From NCBI GenBank assembly GCA_903837255.1, contig CAILTZ010000084.1:1-5917 (forward strand): a stretch of 5,917 nucleotides of DNA. The letters are read 5' to 3'. Shown here in pieces: positions 1 to 4,771 of the stretch. The number at the start of each line of letters is the position of its first letter. Position 1 is the stretch's first letter. Source of the DNA: an uncultured Pirellula sp. Its GTDB lineage: Bacteria > Planctomycetota > Planctomycetia > Pirellulales > Pirellulaceae. The notes beneath the pieces were generated by a model. That model was not told the origin of the DNA, did not search any database, and was given only the letters and a program-made list of their open reading frames with translations. The position numbers and the translations under genes are program-made.

Positions 1-2600
1 CCAAAGTTTCCGGCGCGGGTTCGAACGACAATGCTTTGGTTCGAGTCGATGCCGACGGTAAAATCTTTGCCTTGGCCCCTTTGAATTTCGAAGCCAAGCC
101 AACGCTGGGAATCCGGGTACGGGCGACCGACGCTGGTGGACTGAGTTTTGAACGCGCTCTGATCATCACCGTCATCGATCAAAATGACGTCCCGACCGAT
201 ATCTCTTTGAATCCATCGAGCATCCCCGAGAACAATCTACCGGGTAGCATCGTCGGAACCTTAAGGACAACCGACGAGGATACAGCAGACAACCACACTT
301 ACTTCTTGGTCAATGGTTTCGGGAGTACCGACAACAGCCTCTTTACCATCGATGGTCCGGATCTACGCGTGAATAACACCTTGGACTTCGAGACCAAGTC
401 CAGTTACAGCATACGCGTCAGAACCTCCGATCCGCAGGGAGCTTCGTTCGAGAAGGTTATCAATGTCCAAGTAATCAATCTGAACGAGTCGCCCACGGAT
501 GTTCTTTTGTCGAGCAATGCGCTCAATGAAAACCTTGCAACGGGCACCACGGTCGGGGTCCTTTCGACCATCGATCAAGACCTAGGTGATACCTTTGTCT
601 ACAGTGTGGTTCCCCAAGCTGGTAGCAGCGACCATACGGCTTTTACCACAGTGGGTAGTAGTTTGAGGACGACCAGGCCTCTGAACTTCGAGGAACAATC
701 GGTCTACAACATTGTGATCCGCTCGACCGACTCAGGCGGTAATACGATTTCCAAACCGTTTACGATCTTCGTGAACAATCTCGAAGAAGCCCCAATCAAT
801 CTGGAGCTGAGCAACAGCACCATTCTGGAAAACCTACCTCCAGGAAGCTTCATCGGTTTGATCTCAGCCATCGACCCAGATTCAGCTGGCTCAGTTTCCT
901 TTGGATTGGTTCCCGACGCGCTCGATAACGGCCTATTCCAGGTTTCCGGAACCCAGCTTCTGTCGAATACGATCTTCAATTTTGAAGCCAAATCGAGCTT
1001 CCAAGTGCGTATACGGGCCACGGATGTCGCTGGCCAAAACCTCTTCCGCGACTTCACGATCCGTGTCGTAGACGTCAACGAAGTCCCGACTCAGGTGATC
1101 TTGAGCTCGACCGAGATGCCAGAGAATGCAACGAATCTCCTCGTGGCAAATCTTTCGACCGACGATCCTGATTTGAACGAACAGACCATTTTCCGACTTG
1201 TTTCCGGAACCGGAAGCAACGACAACAACGCCTTCTCGATCGTTGGAAACCAACTCTTTGCCAAGTCGGCCTTCGATTTTGAGATCAAGAGCGTTTACAA
1301 CATTCGGATCAATGCTACCGATTCGGCGAACAATCAAGCCACGAATGCATTTGTCATCCGAGTGCTCGATCGCAACGATGCACCTACGGGAGTGACCCTG
1401 AGTCCATCGACCCTGCCAGAAAACGCTGGTGCAAACCGCGTCATCGGTACTCTTGCGGCGATCGATCAAGACGCCAACGACACGTTCATCTACGCGTTTG
1501 GAACTCCGACCTCAGACTTTACCATCGTTGGTAATCAGCTTGTCGCTACAAGATCCTTCGATTTCGAAACCTTGGCCAGCTACACCCCGTCGATTGTGGT
1601 CAGAGACGCCGCCGGGGCAAACATCACCGTCCCGGTGAATGTCCGAGTCACGGATGTCAATGAACAGCCCAGCAACATCCTCATCAGCAATCAATCGGTC
1701 GATGAAAACCTCGCCGCCGGCGCACTGGTTGGTCTTTTGACGGCGATCGATGTCGATGCTAATGAAACGGCGGCCTATAGTCTCGTGACCGGTTCCGGCG
1801 GATTTAACAATTCCTCTTTCCGCATCAACGGCAATCGCCTAGAAACCAATGCTCGCTTCAACTTTGAGAAACAAGACCTCTACTCGGTGCGCGTGCGAAC
1901 AACCGACAAAGGTGGATTGTTCTTCGAAAAAGCGTTCATCGTCACGATCAACAACATCGCCGAGTTCCCGCCGTTTGCGACCAATGACTCGTTCCTGACT
2001 TCCTTTGGACGTCCCATCACCATGGATGTCCTCGCGAATGATTCGGGATTAGGTGCCAATCTCGATCCGACCACGGTCAGGATCGTCACGCCGCCGACCC
2101 AAGGAACCGCATCCGTACAGCCAGACGGACGAATTTTATTCACCCATAACGTTGCCAACTCGCAGACCAAGATCGTCTTGCAGTACGAGGTCCAAGACAT
2201 CAATCAAATGGTCAGCAACGTTGGCACAGTGACGGTGTCGTTCTACTCGGCTTTCCAAAACCAAGCCAATTCGCTTGACGTCAACGGCGACGGAATCATT
2301 TCTCCTCTCGATGTTCTAACGACGGTCGACTACATCAATGCCAATCCAGGCAAATCGCAATTGCCCCTGAATTCGCCCGATGTACCACCCTTCGTCGACG
2401 TCGATGGCGATGGGTTTGTCACCCCGCTGGATGTCTTGAGCGTGGTCAACACGCTCAACAAATCTCCTGGGGCACCCGAGGGTGAATCAACCCTGCCAAG
2501 CAACGCGTTGAGCAATGTCGATGCGGCCTTCTCACAAGGCGATTTTGGATTTGACCCTTCGGAGTCCAATCCCCTCGCCCGTAAAAACCGAAGGCGATAG
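1..2600 (+). CDS. Cadherin-like repeat surface protein with C-terminal dockerin (5'-partial)
   Basis: The frame is open from position 3, and its first residues (KVSGAGSNDNAL) match the middle of the later repeats, so the gene begins upstream and the TTG at 36 is not a real start. In order it shows: the end of one repeat (to about 194); six full cadherin-like repeats (195-1970); an Ig-like/tandem-95 type domain (about 1971-2249) with the 'DVLANDSG' signature; a dockerin (2277-2459); and a 46-residue tail ending KNRRR. Each repeat carries an acidic 'PEN'-type motif, D-x-D, 'D/NFE', 'T-D/S-D' and a terminal 'DxNExP'-like linker. These are the classical calcium-binding positions of cadherin domains. 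Proteins of this build are secreted or displayed at the surface of planctomycetes and are thought to serve adhesion or extracellular assembly; that role is inferred. No enzyme domain is visible in this part. The signal peptide would lie outside the window. Confidence is high for the domain content and low for the exact role. Confidence 0.93.
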   Translation, partial: KVSGAGSNDNALVRVDADGKIFALAPLNFEAKPTLGIRVRATDAGGLSFERALIITVIDQNDVPTDISLNPSSIPENNLPGSIVGTLRTTDEDTADNHTYFLVNGFGSTDNSLFTIDGPDLRVNNTLDFETKSSYSIRVRTSDPQGASFEKVINVQVINLNESPTDVLLSSNALNENLATGTTVGVLSTIDQDLGDTFVYSVVPQAGSSDHTAFTTVGSSLRTTRPLNFEEQSVYNIVIRSTDSGGNTISKPFTIFVNNLEEAPINLELSNSTILENLPPGSFIGLISAIDPDSAGSVSFGLVPDALDNGLFQVSGTQLLSNTIFNFEAKSSFQVRIRATDVAGQNLFRDFTIRVVDVNEVPTQVILSSTEMPENATNLLVANLSTDDPDLNEQTIFRLVSGTGSNDNNAFSIVGNQLFAKSAFDFEIKSVYNIRINATDSANNQATNAFVIRVLDRNDAPTGVTLSPSTLPENAGANRVIGTLAAIDQDANDTFIYAFGTPTSDFTIVGNQLVATRSFDFETLASYTPSIVVRDAAGANITVPVNVRVTDVNEQPSNILISNQSVDENLAAGALVGLLTAIDVDANETAAYSLVTGSGGFNNSSFRINGNRLETNARFNFEKQDLYSVRVRTTDKGGLFFEKAFIVTINNIAEFPPFATNDSFLTSFGRPITMDVLANDSGLGANLDPTTVRIVTPPTQGTASVQPDGRILFTHNVANSQTKIVLQYEVQDINQMVSNVGTVTVSFYSAFQNQANSLDVNGDGIISPLDVLTTVDYINANPGKSQLPLNSPDVPPFVDVDGDGFVTPLDVLSVVNTLNKSPGAPEGESTLPSNALSNVDAAFSQGDFGFDPSESNPLARKNRRR
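195..1970 (+). repeat. Six tandem cadherin-like repeats (about 95-100 codons each)
   Basis: Repeat starts are at about 195, 495, 795, 1089, 1386 and 1671, giving unit lengths of 100, 100, 98, 99, 95 and 98-100 codons. A seventh, partial unit occupies 3-194. The repeats share a frame but have diverged in DNA sequence, so this is old protein-level duplication and not recent tandem copying. The recurring framework is a beta strand ending in 'L', then x-EN-(8-9)-G-x-L-x-x-x-D-x-D, a 'GSxxN..F' turn, 'D/NFE-x-x-x-x-Y', an 'IRxxxTD' strand, and a closing 'DxNExP' linker. The fifth unit (1386-1670) is shorter because it lacks the 'GSGSNDN' turn. Confidence 0.9.
2277..2459 (+). other. Type I dockerin domain within the cadherin-repeat protein
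   Basis: Two copies of a 12-residue calcium loop are visible, DVNGDGIISPLD (from 2277) and DVDGDGFVTPLD (from 2397). Both have Asp at 1, Asn or Asp at 3, Asp at 5, Ser or Thr at 9 and Asp at 12, as in EF-hand-like dockerin loops. Each is followed by a hydrophobic helix ending in N (VLTTVDYIN and VLSVVNTLN). The pair is separated by about 19 residues rich in Pro and Asn. Dockerins bind cohesin domains in clostridial cellulosomes. In planctomycetes this domain is common at the C-terminus of large exported proteins, where the partner is generally not established. No cohesin is visible in this window. Confidence 0.9.
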
Positions 2601-2646
2601 CAAGCCTTCGTCGAACACCTTCCGCCGATCTAGATTCGGCGGAAGG
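2589..2646 (+). terminator. Tandem hairpins after the dockerin gene; possible terminator without U-tract
   Basis: Two inverted repeats follow each other. The first has a 7-bp stem, CGAAGGC (2589-2595) with GCCTTCG (2604-2610), and its loop contains the TAG stop codon. The second has a perfect 11-bp GC-rich stem, CCTTCCGCCGA (2618-2628) with TCGGCGGAAGG (2636-2646), and a 7-nt loop. No run of T follows on either strand, so this is not a canonical intrinsic terminator. It may act as a transcript-end stabiliser or as a Rho-linked stop. The position directly after a stop codon supports a role at the 3' end of the mRNA. Confidence 0.45.
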
Positions 2647-2789
2647 CACAAAGAGATTCTCGGTAGTCGAATCTGGTTTTTTCCGAAAACCACGATCGCT
2701 TGAACTTTTGCGGGGAAATCACCAAGGAATCAGCTAGTTTTTCAGTCGAAAAGCGCTGTTTTCCTACCGCGAATCCGTGAGAAATGTTG

Positions 2790-2818
2790 TTGACTCGGCT
2801 CTTGGTATCCTTGATAAT
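2790..2818 (+). promoter_or_regulatory. Predicted sigma70-type promoter of the RRM gene
   Basis: TTGACT (2790-2795) and GATAAT (2813-2818) each match the bacterial -35 and -10 consensus at five of six positions and are separated by exactly 17 nt. Transcription would begin near 2825, giving a leader of about 130 nt before the GTG at 2954. The orientation and position fit the RRM gene, and the element lies beyond the hairpins that close the upstream gene. Planctomycete promoters are less well studied than those of Escherichia coli, so this is a prediction from consensus only. Confidence 0.6.
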
Positions 2819-2824
2819 CCTCCT

Positions 2825-2953
2825 ATCGGATGCTCGGGTTGATTGTATGAGGATCGTTACTGGTTCGGATATCTACGATCATTGCTTGGGTTTTGTCTAG
2901 TTTTGTTGATAGCTCGCTCTTGGCGAGCATAGGTGATACGAGGGTTTGTTTCA
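2825..2953 (+). promoter_or_regulatory. Long 5' leader of the RRM gene with two possible hairpins
   Basis: If the predicted promoter is used, the mRNA has an untranslated leader of about 130 nt. It contains a 6-bp stem, GATCGT (2852-2857) with ACGATC (2875-2880), and a stronger GC-rich hairpin, GCTCGC (2912-2917) with GCGAGC (2923-2928) and loop TCTTG. The latter ends 11 nt before the Shine-Dalgarno-like GAGGG at 2940-2944. Long structured leaders are typical of cold-shock mRNAs, and bacterial RRM proteins are often cold-induced. The regulatory role here is inference. Confidence 0.4.
2940..2944 (+). promoter_or_regulatory. Ribosome binding site that fixes the RRM gene start
   Basis: GAGGG lies 9 nt before the GTG at 2954. 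The alternative in-frame GTG at 2933 has no such site and would add seven residues that are not part of the RRM fold. Starting at 2954 gives MTNIYVGNLSF, the usual N-terminus of short bacterial RRM proteins. Confidence 0.65.
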
Positions 2954-3400
2954 GTGACGAATATTTATGTAGGTAACCTATCATTCCGCGCTACGGAAGA
3001 TGAGGTTCGCGAGGCTTTCAGTCGTTTTGGCCAAGTCTCCAAGGTTAGTATCATTACGGATCGGGAAACCGGTCGTTCCCGTGGTTTCGCATTCGTAGAA
3101 ATGCCCAGCCCGGATGAAGCGAAATCAGCAATCGAGGGTTTGAATCAGCAAGAAGTTGCCGGTCGCCGAATCTCCTGCAACGAAGCTCGCCCTAAGGACA
3201 ACGGTCCTCGCGGAGGCGGCGGTGGCGGTGGTTACGGCGGTGGCGGTGGTGGTTACGGCGGTGGCGGTGGTGGTTACGGCGGTGGCGGTGGAGGTGGTGG
3301 CGGCGGTGGTCGCCGAGATGGCGGTGGCGGTGGTGGCTACCGTGGTGGTGGTGGTGGCGGTGGTGACGGCGGCGGCCGTCGCCCATACCGAGACCACTAA
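2954..3400 (+). CDS. RRM-domain RNA-binding protein with glycine-rich tail
   Basis: This 148-residue protein (GTG start at 2954) has one RNA recognition motif at about residues 3-78, followed by a low-complexity tail. RNP2 is IYVGNL (4-9) and RNP1 is RGFAFVEM (43-50). The three aromatic positions that stack on RNA bases are Tyr5 in RNP2 and Phe45 and Phe47 in RNP1. The tail (from residue 87) consists of glycine runs of 7, 6, 6, 11, 6, 7 and 3, broken by Tyr, Arg and Asp and ending RRPYRDH, so it resembles RGG/GYG tails of eukaryotic and cyanobacterial glycine-rich RNA-binding proteins. It is expected to be a cytoplasmic single-stranded RNA binder, possibly an RNA chaperone or cold-response factor; the targets cannot be read from sequence. 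It has its own promoter, Shine-Dalgarno site and intrinsic terminator, so it is probably monocistronic. Confidence 0.95.
   Translation: MTNIYVGNLSFRATEDEVREAFSRFGQVSKVSIITDRETGRSRGFAFVEMPSPDEAKSAIEGLNQQEVAGRRISCNEARPKDNGPRGGGGGGGYGGGGGGYGGGGGGYGGGGGGGGGGGRRDGGGGGGYRGGGGGGGDGGGRRPYRDH
3212..3373 (+). repeat. Glycine-codon repeat tract with three in-phase 21-bp units
   Basis: The tail of the RRM gene is built almost only from GGC and GGT codons, with two GGA and no GGG. Tyr codons TAC at 3233, 3254 and 3275 are exactly 21 bp apart and define near-identical units encoding YGGGGGG. A looser part follows, with Arg-Arg-Asp at 3311-3319 and a single Tyr-Arg at 3338-3343. The tract is strongly G-rich on the coding strand and prone to length change by slippage. 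Confidence 0.9.
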
Positions 3401-3413
3401 TCGGATTCAATAG

Positions 3414-3447
3414 AAAAGCGGAGGTATCGAACCTCCGCTTTTTTTTT
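3414..3447 (+). terminator. Rho-independent terminator of the RRM gene
   Basis: A perfect 12-bp stem is formed by AAAAGCGGAGGT (3414-3425) and ACCTCCGCTTTT (3431-3442), with loop ATCGA. It runs into nine consecutive T (3439-3447). It begins 13 nt after the TAA stop of the RRM gene. Four A precede the stem, so it could also act weakly on the minus strand against transcripts arriving from the convergent operon. Confidence 0.93.
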
Positions 3448-3588
3448 GGACCCTTGCGCAGAATTTGTGGCTAAAAAGGTCTAAGCTTCCTAGGGTGGAA
3501 GCGTTTGGATTTTTCGAATTCCCCAAACTTGGCTATCTTGACGCCTTTGCGATAGGTTTGGACCTCTTTCCAACGGGCGAGCCGATGC

Positions 3589-3605
3589 AAAAGTTCTTGA
3601 AGAAC
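3589..3605 (-). terminator. Weak candidate terminator after the enolase-superfamily gene
   Basis: On the minus strand, directly after the TAG stop at 3608-3606, the bases GTTCT-TCA-AGAAC form a 5-bp hairpin followed by TTTT. The stem is short and AT-rich, so it would be inefficient. A second minus-strand candidate is the inverted repeat GCTTCC/GGAAGC at 3485-3502, with a T-rich stretch about 8 nt further on. Which of these ends the transcript is undecided. Confidence 0.25.
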
Positions 3606-4742
3606 CTAACGGTTCAGCCATTCCAAGCTTCCGGTGTACTTTTGCACCGCATCCAAATTGAGCTTGAGTCCAAGCCCCGGAGAATCAGGGATCGCTAAAA
3701 ATCCGTCGGCATCCAATCGCCAAGGTTGCTCGACGATTTCATCGATAAAGGGCGAGCCGGTCAGATACTCTACAAACCTCGTGTTGGGAATCGCAGATGC
3801 TAAATGCAAATCCGCTGCGAGCCCAACGGCTGTGTTCCATCCATGAGGAACAAACTCTACTCCAAAGTCCTGGGCCATCCAGGCGATACGTCGCTCCTCG
3901 CTGAGCCCACCGACCTTGGTCACATCCGGTTGGATGATATCGAACGCACGCTGCGATAGCCAAGGCAAAAAGCTTTGACGCCTTGTCAGCACCTCACCGC
4001 CAGAGATCGGTACCGGGGAATGCTCACGAAGCCTAACGAAATCCTCCAATGCATCCGGGCTCAACGCCTCCTCAAACCAAACCACATCGTAATTTTTTAA
4101 CATCTCAGCAGTCTGAAGCGCCCACTTATAGCCACGTGCCCAATAAGCGTCCGAGCCACCAGCGTCGACCATGAGATGGCAATCTCCACCCACTGCATCC
4201 CTGGCTGCCGATACGATCGCTTCATCGGTTTTCGAATCCTTGCGCCCAAATGGCCCCCATCCGATCTTGAACGCGCGGAAACCTTGATCCTTTACCTTCG
4301 ACAAGCTCTCCTTCATTTTCGATGGCTCATCCATCAGCAGTGATGCATAAGGCTGGACGCGCTCAAGATACCTGCCCCCGAGCAATCGACTTACCGGTTG
4401 ACCGGTGACTTGTCCTAATAAATCCCAAAGCGCAATGTCGATTCCGCTGATTGCATGGGTAATGGATCCACCGCGACCAAGCCAGAACATGTGCTGATGG
4501 AGTTTCTCGCTGACCCGCTCGGGTTCCAAGGCGCACTCGCCATCGGTCAACGGTTGTAGCACATCCAACGCGGCTTGTACCAACCGATCGTTGGTGAACA
4601 CACTCCCGAGCCCTATGTGTCCAGTATCGGTGTGCACAGCGATCAGGGTATGGACGCAGTCCTCGGGCCTTAGCTCGTTGCTCCATCCACCTTCGGGCGT
4701 AGCCCCCCGGAGACCCGCACAAGTGATTTTTCGAATCTTCAT
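3606..4742 (-). CDS. Mandelate racemase/muconate lactonizing enzyme family protein (enolase superfamily)
   Basis: This 378-residue protein has the usual family length and two domains: an N-terminal alpha+beta capping domain (about 1-125) and a (beta/alpha)7-beta barrel. Family members abstract the proton alpha to a carboxylate with Mg2+; many are acid-sugar dehydratases, others racemases or epimerases. Predicted metal ligands are Asp193 (MVDAGG), Glu224 (VWFEEA) and Glu250 (SGGE). The His-Asp dyad of the mandelate racemase subgroup is His300 (VPHGW) with Asp273 (IQPDV), and Glu325 (FVEYL) lies on the next strand. On the second barrel strand the usual K-x-K reads K159-I-G161, so the second lysine appears absent. 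The substrate cannot be named; an acid-sugar dehydratase is my best guess. The ATG at 4742 is preferred because AAAAGGA lies 5 nt upstream; an ATG at 4763 and a TTG at 4775 are in frame but have poorer sites. It follows the M81 peptidase gene by 29 nt and is probably co-transcribed with it. The cell location is expected to be cytoplasmic. Confidence 0.92.
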   Translation of the reverse strand: MKIRKITCAGLRGATPEGGWSNELRPEDCVHTLIAVHTDTGHIGLGSVFTNDRLVQAALDVLQPLTDGECALEPERVSEKLHQHMFWLGRGGSITHAISGIDIALWDLLGQVTGQPVSRLLGGRYLERVQPYASLLMDEPSKMKESLSKVKDQGFRAFKIGWGPFGRKDSKTDEAIVSAARDAVGGDCHLMVDAGGSDAYWARGYKWALQTAEMLKNYDVVWFEEALSPDALEDFVRLREHSPVPISGGEVLTRRQSFLPWLSQRAFDIIQPDVTKVGGLSEERRIAWMAQDFGVEFVPHGWNTAVGLAADLHLASAIPNTRFVEYLTGSPFIDEIVEQPWRLDADGFLAIPDSPGLGLKLNLDAVQKYTGSLEWLNR

Positions 4743-4747
4743 GATGG

Positions 4748-4754
4748 TCCTTTT
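4748..4754 (-). promoter_or_regulatory. Ribosome binding site of the enolase-superfamily gene
   Basis: On the minus strand AAAAGGA precedes the ATG at 4742-4740 with a 5-nt spacer. It lies in the 29-nt gap between the two minus-strand genes. It selects the start giving MKIRKI, the usual family N-terminus, over in-frame upstream starts that would add 7 or 11 residues. Confidence 0.6.
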
Positions 4755-4771
4755 GTTATGCATCGATCGTT

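Larger units (their letters stand above)
2601..2953. other. Intergenic region of 353 nt: 3' hairpins, promoter and long leader of the RRM gene
   Basis: No convincing gene lies here. Besides the hairpins at its left end, there is a 7-bp AT-rich inverted repeat, TGGTTTT (2674-2680) with AAAACCA (2686-2692) and loop TTCCG, and a weak stem-loop around GTTTTTC/GAAAAGC (about 2737-2754). The right half carries the promoter and leader described separately. A 38-codon open frame at 2784-2900 with a hydrophobic start is noted as a weak possibility. Confidence 0.7.

Noticed and set aside
36..38. TTG at 36 as the start of the cadherin-repeat gene
   Set aside because: The frame is open back to the window edge, and the residues before it match the interior of later repeats.
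363..2203. Several minus-strand open frames of 60-178 codons under the cadherin repeats, the largest at 933-1469
   Set aside because: They recur opposite the same parts of successive repeats and share no recognisable domain. The plus strand is explained throughout by a coherent repeat protein, so these are shadows of its codon pattern.
1..2600. A cellulosome-like system based on the dockerin
   Set aside because: No cohesin, scaffoldin or glycoside hydrolase is visible in the window, and dockerins are widespread on non-cellulosomal planctomycete proteins.
2933..2935. GTG at 2933 as the start of the RRM gene
   Set aside because: It lacks a ribosome site and adds seven residues ahead of the canonical MTNIYVGNL start, whereas the GTG at 2954 has GAGGG 9 nt upstream.
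3227..3295. 21-bp direct repeats considered as a CRISPR-like array or minisatellite element
   Set aside because: There are no unique spacers. The units are contiguous, in phase with codons, and encode a glycine-rich tail.
3125..3413. Open frames in other phases over the glycine tract, rich in Ala/Thr/Val or His/Arg
   Set aside because: They are low-complexity products of reading GGC/GGT repeats in other frames. The RRM frame has clear RNP1 and RNP2 motifs, a ribosome site and a terminator.
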